Assembly (NCBI GenBank): GCA_003586115.2
Contig: QVOM02000029.1
Location: 29,584,429-29,648,428 of the forward strand
Length of the DNA: 64,000 nt
DNA from: Salvator merianae
Taxonomy: Eukaryota > Chordata > Lepidosauria > Squamata > Teiidae
Reading direction: 5' to 3'
Each line of letters opens with the position of its first letter. The stretch's first letter is position 1. The notes under the pieces were generated by a model. It searched no databases. It had not been told where the DNA came from and saw only the letters and a list, made by a program, of their open reading frames with translations. Shown piece after piece: positions 45,720 through 57,985 of this stretch. Position numbers and translations under genes: made by a program.

Positions 45720-48700
45720 AATTTTCATAACTGCTCTTTATATGCTTTTTCTTTGAAAGAAAAGAATATAAAATTCCCAAATATAACTATCACTTGCATA
45801 ATGCAGTGATTCCAATTCCATAAACCATCATGTTATGGGAAACAAACCCAGTCATCATTCATTTGTATAATACAGTCTTTCAAAGCACCACTTTTCATTA
45901 GACAAGGGAAGTCACAATTTAGCAACTATCCAAAAGCAAAACTGTGCTATGCAGTGGCCACTTTAGATGAGATATGACCACAGTTATTGCTATCTGTCGA
46001 TGGACAACTGAGGTTAACAGATAATAATTTTCCCATGTTTATGCAATGGGTTCATTGCAGGCATGAGACATGAACACAGGTTTTTCACAATCCAAATTGA
46101 ACTTTCAAGGAAAAAGAAATAAGCTGCAAAGCAAAATTCATAAAGCAGTAAACATTGAAATAGACGCTAGACCTTTCTCTTCTACAAATAACCACACACA
46201 GCACGAAAAAGTTTAAATGGAGAACTGTACCTTTAAGGCACAAAGCTAGTGACTGTACTATGGAACCATCACTGTCAAAAAAGATGCCTTGCATTCATCA
46301 CTTCATCAGGTTTGTTAAGGGCTCCAAGCCACACTTCAGAGTTCAACACTGATCTGACTACTAGCATGATTTTTGGGTGCCTGTTTGCAGATGCAGTGGA
46401 GTTATCAATTCGAACAGACACACAATCCGGGTCCAATGTCACTTCTCCTCATTATGTTAATAGTTAATACATGCAAATGAAAACACTCTAGCAATTTGAT
46501 TTCTTTGAAGATAGTTTGCATATTGTCTTAGCCATAATGACTGTACACTTCTCGCAGCCTCGATTTATGCAAGGCTAGTTTAGTTCATTTTTATCAGCTC
46601 AAGTTCATTTTGGCTGCTACTGGAATGTATGTGTGTGTTTTCTTTTTTACCTTTCACCTAATTACCATTCAGGTACCATAAGCAGATTTTTCATGCTATT
46701 GGTGTTTTTCTTAATTAAGAAACAAATGAATTCTCCCTAGCAAAAAAAAAAAGAAAAAAAAAAGATGGAACAACAGAATAAGATGCCAGAGGCTGATGTT
46801 CTGCTTCTTAATTGAAGCTGTTCCATTGTTAGGTGTCTGTTGTGAAAGGGCAGAAGTGTCACAAGTTTACTGTGAATAGTGTATAAATAACAGCTATAAC
46901 TTAAAGAATGAAGACAGGAACATCAGTTTTTACAGTCAATACACCTCCACACAAAACTTTCAAAATACACATGCTTCCTTTCTTCCTCAAAGACCCAGAT
47001 TCTAATACCAACTCAAGAGAGGTGTTTTGTTTTGTTTTCATTTGAGTACCTTCATTTAACCTGCTTATGGTGTCATGGTGTTCAGCTCAGGTAAGAACTA
47101 GAGACCATAGTAAGGAAAAAATCCTGTTGTTTTTTTCTCCCAGAAAAATATTTCTATTCCTTTGTATCATTCCTTTCTTCCAAAAAGAACAAAGTGGCAA
47201 AGCTTATCCTAAGAATAAGAATCTTTGTCCTAAGAATTTTGTGTAAGCTGGGAGGTAGTGATTGCCCCAAGTCTGCACGCAGTTTGCTCCCATGGGCAGC
47301 TGGGAATTCACAGTCAACTAATGGTATCACCAGACAAATCTGGGGAAAAAGCTCTCCCTGAAACCATGGAGAGTCACTTTAAGTTTGTGTAGACAATAGT
47401 AGGGTGGAGATACCAGCCATCTGATTCAAAAAGTAGCTTCCTGTGTATCTAATAATGTGAATACCTAATACAGTTTCCTGCATGTTTTGGTGCCATCTCA
47501 AGTGCTTCCCTGATTGGGAACAGGCAAGCACTTGAATGATGGCAGCACCAAAACGCAAGATACAGCATGAGTTGCTGCAGGAAACACAGGACACCTCTTC
47601 TTGAGGACAGCTCTCTCTTTAGTATAACAGTGTTCTTTCCAATGACAACAGTTGACATTTTCTAATTCATACTGTAGAGTGATAAGTTTACCTGTTGCAG
47701 AAACACACACAGGTCAAGAAAGGTGATAGGAGATTCAAAGGAACTTCAGCAGAAAAACAATTATTTAGTATGTGTGCCCGGATGGAGATACCTTGCATGG
47801 AGACTTCATCCTATTTGACAAACCATATCAAAAAGAGTCCAGTAATAGCATGTTTACAAGTAAGTCCAGTTACAAAGCATAATCCATTTTGGTTTGTTAA
47901 TGCAGAGGTTTGTTCAATTCAACAAGTATGTATGTATTAATACAATACAATATTTATGTACCACTTTTCCACAATATGAAAATGGCCAGTGATCAAGGCT
48001 TGAGCTTCTGCTACACACGGAGGTAGTGTGATACCTGCCATTCCCTCAGAAGAAAGCAATGGCAATCCACTTCCATATTGTTGCTAAGAAAAACTGCATG
48101 GACAACATTTTTATCTTGCCTTTCCATGACAAGATCCACATGGCTACTTCAGGTCCCACCAAAAGAGTGCCAGGGATGCAGTGACTGCACAGCATTGCAC
48201 TGCACTCCTTTAGCACCCAGCCCTCTTCTAGCAGCAGAATTCCAACGAGAATCACTCTTCCTGCAAAGCAAAGCAATGGTCAGGTACATTTCTGTGGCCA
48301 CAGTATAGAGTGCTCCAAGCTAAAGACCATGAGGCCAGAGCATTCCTTGACATTAAGCAGATGTGGTGTTACCCAGCAGCAGTTAACAGAATGTGCAGAA
48401 GATTCCTGAGAGTCTTTTGAGGCTTAAGTGCAGCATAGAAATAAACCAAATAATTAAATTATAAATAAATATTGGATTTTGGTATACCCCCACCTCAAAT
48501 TTCCTCTTCATCTTTTGTTAGATTCCTTGTGTCTGGCTTTAATATATAAGCCCTAAAACAGGGACATACATTTGCTGATACATTATGAGCTCTGATGAAT
48601 TATAATCTAAATAAATAGTGGAAATTTTGTACTTTGTACTAAAACTCTTTAGTGCAACCATTCTTTTTTATTATTTTTATTTAAGAGGCATCATACAATC

Positions 48701-51465
48701 TTAACTGCCAACCGAAGACTCAATGGCAAAATTCCCATTAATTTTAATGGATCTGGATGGCACCCAATAGTAATTAGCCACTAACATGACAGAAGGAAAA
48801 AAACAATTAAGTGAAAGCAAGGTGGGAGGCTGTCACTCACCAAGGACAGAAGTGATGATTATAATTTTTTTTAAGTCCAGAATTATCTGTAGTTCTGGGG
48901 GAGAATGCATGTGAATTAAAAGAAATATATATTGCTAAAGAGCTGGAACTGATTACCCCATTTCTATAAAATGAAAGCTTGTGTCTGTCATCATCTCTGT
49001 TTTACAGACATAGGGATATGGAATGCAGTTTCCTGTTTAAAAATAATGCTGTGCAAGAAGCATCACTATCCATTGCCAGAAGCAAATGCCAAAAATGCAG
49101 TGTATGAGTCGTAAATGTATTTTGAAATGAGAACTATGAGGAAAGTGAGAAGAGAATCTTTTTTGTTGTTGTTCATTTCCTTTCAGTGAATCTGGGTGCA
49201 TATGTCTGTTTTTTTCAGTTATGAAAAACTAAATCTAAGGCTGCTCATATCTCAACCAGCCTTTAATTTGCAACATAATATAGTCTTCTTATAAACACTG
49301 TACTATCCTTTCTTAAAATCAGAAATGCCAAATCATGCTGGAAATTAATGGAAACAACATTCTCTTCTCATTTGCCACAGGTATTAACTCTGTTGACACC
49401 AGTGTAGTAACCTCAGCTTAACCCTAGCATAAAGTATCAAGAGAATGAAGCCCAATGTATCAGTCATTCCATAATTAATTATACAGAGCTGTAATTACTG
49501 TTAGCCAGTAGAACCATACAGTGGTAGCCTCCCCACGATAAAAACAATCTTCTTTAATTTTTCAGTCTTTAATTTTTCAGCCATAGGGTCTTCCCTGCTG
49601 CACTTTCACTTCAGTATCACCTCCTACCCTGTAAGTCTCTGACCTCCTTGCTTGGTGTCTCTGCCAAATTCTTGGCACTGAAAGTGAGGGGGAAGAGGCC
49701 ATACCATAAGCGTGTTGATAATGAGGAGATAGAAATAGCAAACCAGCTGGATTGCCCTAATAAAGCATGTCTGGGAATCAGAGACACAACAACTCACTGC
49801 TCATGCAACTGTACTGTGTTTTTAACCCTCTCGATTCTAGTATTTTCTACAAGTCTTTGCCGTGATTCCTAATTCCACATATCCCGATAACATGAATCAT
49901 TTCTGTAACAGCTATTTACAGTCTCTGCTAATTGTGACATTTATTTTGCATTTTTAAGCAGCATTTTCTGCCAAATGGCATGCATATAAGTCTGAATAAA
50001 AATAACACTAAAGTACAGAAAGCACTATACATGCACTCATAAAGCCAAGAAATGATCCAAGTCTGTTACAGAAAAAAATAAGGATCTTGAGGCATCTTAT
50101 AGACTTGCAATTTATTACTGCATAAATTTAGCAGGATTAGAGTTCACTTCAATCCCCACCTCTATGCTAGAACATGAAAAAGTATGCCACAATAATCCTT
50201 TTAATCTGGAAGGTGACTCAACTCTGTTATTTCTAGAATAGCAGCAACACAGTCCTCCAGGTGTCTATTCTGCAGTAAGTCCCGTTTAGTACCGTGGGGA
50301 TAACTCTCAGGTAAGTAAGAACATGTTTGTGACAGACATGTAATCATAATAGGCTATTAGTCAGATACATGTATTTTGTCTTTCTTGCATTAAACTGTGG
50401 TTTACTAAATTTCTTTGAGTTCAAGAAGGGTAACATAGGTTGCATTCCTGTTTTCTTCCTGCAGATTTTCTATTTCATTTTTTTTTCAATTATAAAATAA
50501 ACTGCAATATCAAAAAATGTACATGGAACTCATCTTCTTTCTCATTTTGTAAAAGTATTCCAGACTCCATGGTTTTTATTCATTACTGCCCAGAGTAACA
50601 GTTACAAAGCCTAAAAAGCCAGCAAAATGATCTCAAAGGTTCCTTAACAACACTTTTCATTGATTCAATCAACCCAGTTGCCATTTTCCCATGGACAAAT
50701 GCTCACAAATATACATTGGCACTTTGCAGATCAAGTCTGGGGAGCAAAGCTTGTTCAAAACCAATGCCAAGAAATTCATGCTTGGTTATCAGTATTGCAA
50801 TTGACACAATTTGCATATTATTTCGATGTGTGTGGGAGTTACCAAATTAATAGATTTTATCAAGATACCATACTAGCAATATCACCAACAGCTAGCAAAA
50901 TTCTGGAGGTAAGGCCACAGTAACAGGTACTCTGGCTATCATCTATGCTTAGTTCACTGTGGGCCTACTGAACTATCTGCTCCTACCCCTGCCACCACTA
51001 ACCACTGCTCTGTGGAGTCATAATAGCATTTTTGTTTTAATGTGTACCAAGCTTTGATAATGAAAGTCAGCTTGATCATAAGAAAAGCACTGGATGAAGA
51101 AATGAGCAACTGGACAAGAGAGAGAAACATAGGCAAAGTTCCCGTTTTCCTTTGTGACTCTATTGTTCTAAATTCCACAGCATTGTAGTGGCAACTCCAC
51201 TACTTCTGTTTTTTAATTTGTTCTCAGTAGACCAGCTTCCTGCTAGAAGTACTCATCCACTGAGAACTGGGCAGCTAACACTCTGCTTGTCTCACTGCAA
51301 CACTACACTGCAGCAATATATAAAGAACCATAATCTGACCACAAGAAAAGGGATATGAAACTATAGTAACACTTTGACAGTAGCTCAAATGTGATACTTG
51401 CTGAAACTGGACTTATATATTACAGGTGAAAAATATGATACAAAGTTAAATTTATTATTTAGTTA
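45720..51465. other. Long non-coding stretch, low repeat content
   Basis: No coding gene. The 87-codon frame at 50,660-50,923 is the best in the stretch but lacks any known domain. AT-rich islands with TTAATTAAG, GCAAATGAAAAC and TAATTAATTATAC near 46,480-46,900 and 49,440-49,540 look like possible conserved non-coding elements. An A-rich run is at 46,741-46,764. A weakly BovB-like or SINE-like block (AGAAAGCAATGGCAATCCAC) is at about 48,050-48,110. Confidence 0.4.
50262..50325 (+). repeat. Short palindromic interspersed repeat, copy 1
   Basis: GCAGTAAGTCCCGTTTAGTA followed by CGTGGGGATAACTCTCAGG and TAAGTAAGAACAT. The two halves are roughly reverse-complementary around AGTAAG..CTTACT-like blocks. 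The same repeat occurs at 57,130-57,200 and 57,912-57,985. I know the motif as widespread in squamate DNA but cannot name the family. Confidence 0.6.
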
Positions 51466-51469
51466 TTAT

Positions 51470-51725
51470 CTGTTATTTAGTTATGTCTGAATCTTTGTGA
51501 CCCATGGCCCACAGCAGACCAGGCCTGTCTGTCTTCCACTGTCTCCTGGAGTTTGCCCAAACTCATGTTGATGCCTCCACAATACTTCTAATCGTCTCAT
51601 CCTCAGGTGTCTCATTCTCCTCTTGCCTTTAATCTTTCCCAGCATCAGAGTATTTTCTAATGAATCCTGTCTTCTCATTATGTGGCCAAAGTATTTGGAT
51701 CTTTGTTTCAGTATTAAACTCAAAT
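51470..51725 (-). mobile_element. BovB/RTE-type LINE 3' end fragment
   Basis: The minus strand encodes an 80-codon frame with KYFGHIMRRQDSLENTLMLG, then KIKGKRRMRHLRMRRLE and, at its end, LVCCGPWVTKIQT. FGHIMR, GKIKGKRR and the HGVTKSRT-like end are the characteristic C-terminal motifs of RTE-clade proteins such as BovB, which is abundant in squamates. The frame is short and cut off, so it is not functional. Confidence 0.75.
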
Positions 51726-52664
51726 AGGTAAGTATAAGTAATAATGACTACACGAAGACTGAAAGTTAGTACAGCATGAGCAAAACGGCTGTCCTCCTGC
51801 CCCTTTCTTCAGAGTACTGAAAGCCACAAGCCACTAGTGTTCCTTGCAGAGGGTCATATGCTCAATCAAGCACCACAAGCATTAAGAAATATCAAAGGTG
51901 TGGCCAAAACTAAAGGATCAGAATGGAAAAATTAATTTTCAATAATCAGATGCCCAAAACAAAAAATCAAAACCCAATGTAGTAGCATTGTTTTAGATGT
52001 GACAGATAATATCTATGCTACAAGATTCTATTCCATTTCCACTGGTCATGCAATATTTAATGGAGTTCATAGTTTTGTTTCCATGTTGCCTCCTGAATAT
52101 CTTCTACAGTCTTGATCTAGAAGCGACATTTCTTTGTAGCCATTTGTCTTCAAAAATTAGCACTCAGTTTTCAAAAAGCAGAAAATTCTTTTCCACTTAA
52201 GTTTTCATAATGGCAGCCATATAATTGCTATATTCATTAAATGTGCACACAGAGATCTATGACACATTACTGGCCAATCCATAGGTATACAATGTTTAAG
52301 TCCACATAATTACCAAAAGTATGGCATCAAGAGTTTGTTCACATGATGCTGTCACAATATAATATATGTTAATAGTATAAGATTGCAAGCCTGATAAATC
52401 AAGGGTTTAGCAGGAGTTATGACAGTAAAACACCAAATATATATCTGCCATGAAAAATTCACAAATATGTCAGTATAATACTATCAGCAGAGCCATTCCA
52501 TTCATGAAGCTATACCCCTAGAGCCATGTCAGAACACACACTTTTACTGTACCCTTTATTTCTTTCAGTCCACGCTCGCAACCATGAAAACTAGTATAAC
52601 CTTACACAAGCTTGCTGAATTTTTTTTTTAAGAAATTCAACAGGCTAGGGAAATGTTTTTAAAG

Positions 52665-52687
52665 AATAAATAAATAAATAAATAAAT
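52665..52687. repeat. AATA tetranucleotide microsatellite
   Basis: About six AATA units following a short A-rich and T-rich context. It may be the tail of a decayed LINE, but no LINE body is recognisable next to it. Confidence 0.85.
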
Positions 52688-55342
52688 ACCAGCCCTGCCA
52701 TCTCATCATAACAGAATTTAAGAGGTGGTACTTAGAGTGTGGCTGGAGCATCTCCACCACCTAACGGAGATATGGCCTTTATGTACTAGGACTAAGACAT
52801 AATGCAAGCAAATATGAAACATATATTACAGAAAATAACAGCTATATAAGTCTCTAGTCCATCCTTCTTGAAACATGATACCTAAATGAATAATGTCATG
52901 TATACATTATATCTTTTAACACTCTTCTCCACAACAGCAGGGACACTGCCTACCATTCACCACAATATGCAGACAAGTTCTCAAAGTGAGACATCCATTT
53001 CCCAAGCCAGTTATCATCAAAACTGACCAAACACTTGTAAGTATTTTTGCCTTGCATCATCATAGCATCAATGCAAGGAGAATGATTGCCATACATACAT
53101 AATCCTACTGATCAGAAAAGGAGACGAGAAAAGATGGAAAGAAAAGGAACCTTGAAGAATGTAGAGATGCTAAAACATAACAATGGGTGGAATGATCACA
53201 TGGTTTACCTGGGAAGGCCCATCTTCTGTATAGCTTATTTATGTCCTATACCACCAGAGACTACTGCCATCTGTATGCATCTGTGGTATTTTCTATTGTG
53301 TGTTAGCCCTTCCCTTTTGTTGAAAATTATCAGCGGGCCATAAAACTTCACCTTTCTTTTTATTAACTGTTGTAGTCATGTTTAAAACATCTATCTTCAA
53401 TTACCAGGTAACTTTGTATCCCAGAAAAGATTTTTTCAAGCAGCTTGAAAAAAATCAGATTATGTATTAACATTATTTTACAATCCCAAGGAAAAAGCTG
53501 CTGCAGAAATAAGACCAATACTACAGATGGTTTGATTTAAAACAAGTACAATATTAGACAACTGCACTGCCTACAAATTGCATAATACAACCCTAAATGG
53601 TATATAATCAAGTATGGATGCTGATTTGTTGTTTTAAATTTTGTATATGCTGTGAAGAAGAAAGGGATTCACACCTAAGAAGTGCAATATAACAATTCAA
53701 CTTTAAAATCTTCTGGCTGGCTAATAACAATTTAATTACACAAGTTACCCTATTAGAAACTGATAAGCAACATTGTCAGCCTTTGAAGAACTATGTATGC
53801 AACACTAAAAGCTTTTCTAAAAGTTAAAGTCTGAAAATAAATATAAATATTTGAATATTTGTTTTAAAGTTGTATGCTATGTTTATATTTTAATTGTAAA
53901 GCATTCAATACAGATTAAGTTCCAAAAAATGACTGCTTTTTGGAGTTTACTATGCAGCAAAATTGTCTGCCTATGGCAAAAACTTCTTGCTGCTAAAAGA
54001 TCTGTAGAAGTACTTCGCTGAAGATTAGAATCTTCATATTAAGATCATAAGTAGACGGATGTTGCTTTCTCAGGGGCAGCTCTGTAGTTTCAACATGTGC
54101 ATAGCCTGTTTTATTAACCTCCTACTAGTGGTATGGAGTTTTGCCTTGGAAATACACTCTGTGTCTTAGATTTCAATGTCATGCTAATATAGGCACTATC
54201 TTGCAAGAAAGAAGTTTATCTAGGCTAGGTTGTTATCCTAAGTTCTAAATTTTGGACTGCTTGCTGTGCCAGAAACAGTTCATCTTTTATATGTATCAGA
54301 TGTTTTACTTTCTATGTGATTTTTAGAGTGCTGTCATTTTTTTTCTTTCAGACTTCTATCCATAGAGATTTTTCTGAAAGAAACAGATTGACCAAGCTTC
54401 AAATATACTGCCCATATAATCACTTTATTAAGAGATGCAAAACCCTTGAATTAGTCCAGCATTTTCTGTATTTTCCATATAATATACATTACCATTAAAC
54501 ACCTATAAATAGGAATGAAAAACAAATATGGAAGAAATATAAGGAAGAAAAATGGCATTTTAAAAAGCCACAACATATCATTTTTACCGACAGAAGTATA
54601 ATATAATGCATGACCATAAGTGAAGCATTTGATTTACAGTGAATTAATTTTTAAAAGAAGTAAGCATGGAAAGATAACAAAACTGGCATAAAAGAGCACA
54701 GGTATGTGAAAACAATTGATGGTGTTAAGTGAATTATAATTTTTTTATAATTCATGGTAACACATGTTAACTAGTTGCACACAACTTCTTGATGATTTGT
54801 AGAACCATCCTATATTCTTATGCTGAGTGGAGATGCATACTGGTAGGAAACACTAAACATAGCCAATACTACTTTAGCCTGTGAGGGAATAGGGGGTAAA
54901 ATTGCCAGAGAAATGAAGGGAGAAAAATATAAGAATGGGACACATTTTTAGACCATCTCTGTGCTTGTGTCACTGTCCATATGCTGTGTACAGTTGGAGT
55001 GATCCAGTAAATGCACAGTAATAGGAAGATGTTGCTAGAACACAACCCTGTATGGAGAGGTTACATACATACAGCATACAAGTTGACACCACTATCCAAT
55101 CATCCAGGAATTCTCATGGCAGAACCAGTAAATGTGTTTCTGACAGACTGGAATATTTTCAGGTCCATAATATGACTGTTTTGAAGAATGATGCAAAAAT
55201 GATGGAAAAAGAAATTTACACAATACAGAACATCGATAGATTCCAAGGTGGAAAGTAATATCAATATCCAAACAGTCTGCCTAAAAAATTAGTCTAGAAG
55301 AGTTATTTAAAAAATAGATCTGACCACTTTAGGTTAAACCAA

Positions 55343-55360
55343 CAGCAGCAGCAGCAGCAG
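55343..55360. repeat. Short CAG repeat
   Basis: Six CAG units in a row in AT-rich DNA. No open frame with a start and reasonable length covers it, so it is not a polyglutamine tract. Confidence 0.9.
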
Positions 55361-57129
55361 TTTCAGCCAACTAGAGAGACTAGAAAATATTTTGTTTCAT
55401 AAAACCAAATATTTGAAAACAAACAATTAATCACAAATCTAACAGCACTCATTGGAAAAAAATCCTGGATAGAACAGTAGCAACAACATAGTAATGAACT
55501 GGTACAAAATAATGTGAATTTAGCAAAAGATTGAAATTTCTAATAAATCTGTTCCACTGAGTTCAGGAAGAATTAACATCAAATAAACATAGTTAAATTA
55601 TCTGTAATTAACCAATCTATTCATTTATGTCAAAGTTAAGATAACATCAGATGATGCCCTTTATTTATGAGCTGTGACATTATGAACAAGAATAAAATAA
55701 GCCTGCCTAATTTTGAAAAGCAGTCTGATAATAGTTGGTCACCACCAGAAAAACAACACATGTGTAAAGCATACCAGTAAAATTTTGAGCTAGTGAATCT
55801 AAGCCTAATCACTCTAGCCAAAATACACTCATAGATACTGCCATTTAAATGAGGTTTTCTGCACTGTAGGACTAATCATAAAATTAGACAGTCTAGTTCA
55901 TCTAAGTAGCTGATTGTTACTTTCTACTTATAAATATAGCTGATCTTGATCATTTCCTTCTTCTTTCTTTGATTCATCAGTCCTAATTTCATTCTGGGAA
56001 TAATTACAAAGTCTCAATTACCTAATAAGAGGTGTGGCACTCAAGCCAGTCATCAAGCTACTTTTCTTAGCAGTATATTTAAAAAAATATTACCAAGAAA
56101 GAGATTTCTGAAGGATAAGGAAGAAGCGCATATCTATTAATGAAGAAGCAAAATTAATTAATAGCAATATAGGTGTTTACGAGAAACATAATTTGTCCAA
56201 TAAAAACTGACACATCTATGTCAAATATAATACATTTTACTGGTATTTGTGATACCTGCTTCAAGCCAGCAACTTCTAGTGTTGTAACAGAATTATAAAC
56301 ACACTTTATAAAGGTAGACATCTAATGATAAACTGATAATGTTGATGAAGTAGCATTTTGCTCAGGAAACAAGATCTTATCTTAGAAGGGAAAGCTGTAA
56401 AATCTGCTAAAATCTTATCATGTTCCTATGGATCTTTAATTTCATGTTTCTGATTGTAACAGAGAACATCTTTACAAAGTAACCAATGCTTATTTCTTGC
56501 TTTAAAAATCATTACCCATTTATTGCATTAAAAAACATTGTTTTGTAATGTAGAACAAACCAATGCTGAGGTGGCTAGTATTTCACCTATGATGAAACTT
56601 TATTAACTGCCTTCCAAATTACTCAATAGGCTTTTTCAGATGCCATTCTACACTACTGGCAATACAGGAGCTTGAAAAAAATCGACTGTACTTTGAACTC
56701 TTGAAGAACATATTAAGCATGTATCATTCTATTTCCAATAAGCACAAAAACATTGAAAGCCTAAACTATGCCAATTTGTCTAAGACTTTTGTGAAGATGC
56801 TTTTGGCTGAATAGGTTCCGATCCTTCTGTTTGCTGTCTTTGAATATTACACTTTCATGTGATTCATAGGAAAAAAGCCATCAAAATCTAACGACTAAAT
56901 GCCAAAACACATTAAATAAAAAATGAACTCACTGTTTTAACTTCCTAGTAACTCAGTTTAGATTGGACTATTAATGTTGTTACAAAGTAGTAACGAAAGG
57001 ATATTAGCATAGAAGTATTTTCTGTACAGTGTGCAGCAATTAAATATGTAACAGTTCATTTGTACCACTAGTAAATATGCCCCAAACAATGGATCACTGT
57101 GTACTCTGCTGTGGAATGAGTTATTAAAG

Positions 57130-57200
57130 GGGCAGCCCTACATGCACAAATAAGTTCCACTGAGGTGCTGGAACTCACTTCTGAGTAGATGTGCATAGTG
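57130..57200. repeat. Short palindromic interspersed repeat, copy 2
   Basis: GGGGCAGCCCTACATGCACA, then AATAAGTTCCACTGAGGTGC and CTCACTTCTGAGTAGATGTG, CATAG. The ends are mirror images (CTACATGCAC..GATGTGCATAG). It is related to the copy at 57,912-57,985. Confidence 0.65.
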
Positions 57201-57911
57201 ATGACACTAAATTTGTCTGAACTTCATTTTTTGATAATATATTTTAACAGACCATGAAAAGGTAAGGCACAAGAAAAATGCTTCACCTTGTGGGAACCCA
57301 GTATTCCCTGACACTACAGAGACAATGACCTTTGTGTCCTTCAGACTTGCCTAACAGACCCCATCAACATCTATCGCAACAGCCAAATCATCTGATCCTA
57401 AACTAACTGTCAACTGCCTGTGATGGTGAGGAAGCCAGACATCAATCAATCAGTTTTTATCAGAGGTGCTCTTCGTTTTTGCTGTTGTGTTCATCTTATC
57501 ATCTGACCCAGTTGTAGGCCTGACTTCAGAAGCTTAAAGAACTTGATGGCAAAATATGCATTTGTTTGTCCAAGACGTCCATTTTTTTAACTGCAAACAT
57601 GCATTTTTAGAAATCTTTGTGTTTCTAAAACTGCCTCCCTACTGTATTAAAACATTCAAGTTTCACCTGTTCTCCCTTACAATTAATACTGTCTTCCAAA
57701 GTAAAAATTTTAAAAGACTTTTGCACTTCTTATTAAAGTATTCTGTGTATCTATATGATATACTGTATACATAAAAGTTTGTACATTTAAATCAGCGTCA
57801 ATGGAACATTATCACTATACTCTTCATTCTTGTGGATACTATTACAGTGAATGAAACAGAATACTGACATAAATATATATTGTGTCTAATTTGACAACAA
57901 TTAAATGTTAG

Positions 57912-57985
57912 CTCCTACACATACCCAATGAGTATGTCCATTTAACTAAATGACTCTTACTTCTGAGTAGGAATGTATATTAATG
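57912..57985. repeat. Short palindromic interspersed repeat, copy 3
   Basis: CTCCTACACATACCCAATGA, then GTATGTCCATTTAACTAAAT and GACTCTTACTTCTGAGTAGG, AATGTAT. The CTTACTTCTGAGTAG block is shared with the 57,130 copy. Confidence 0.65.

Noticed and set aside
50660..50923. 87-codon plus frame as a possible exon
   Set aside because: No known motif, no convincing splice sites noticed and composition like the surrounding DNA. A protein search would be needed to revive it.
55343..55360. CAG repeat as a polyglutamine coding tract
   Set aside because: Only six units and no open frame of useful length in any CAG-Gln register.
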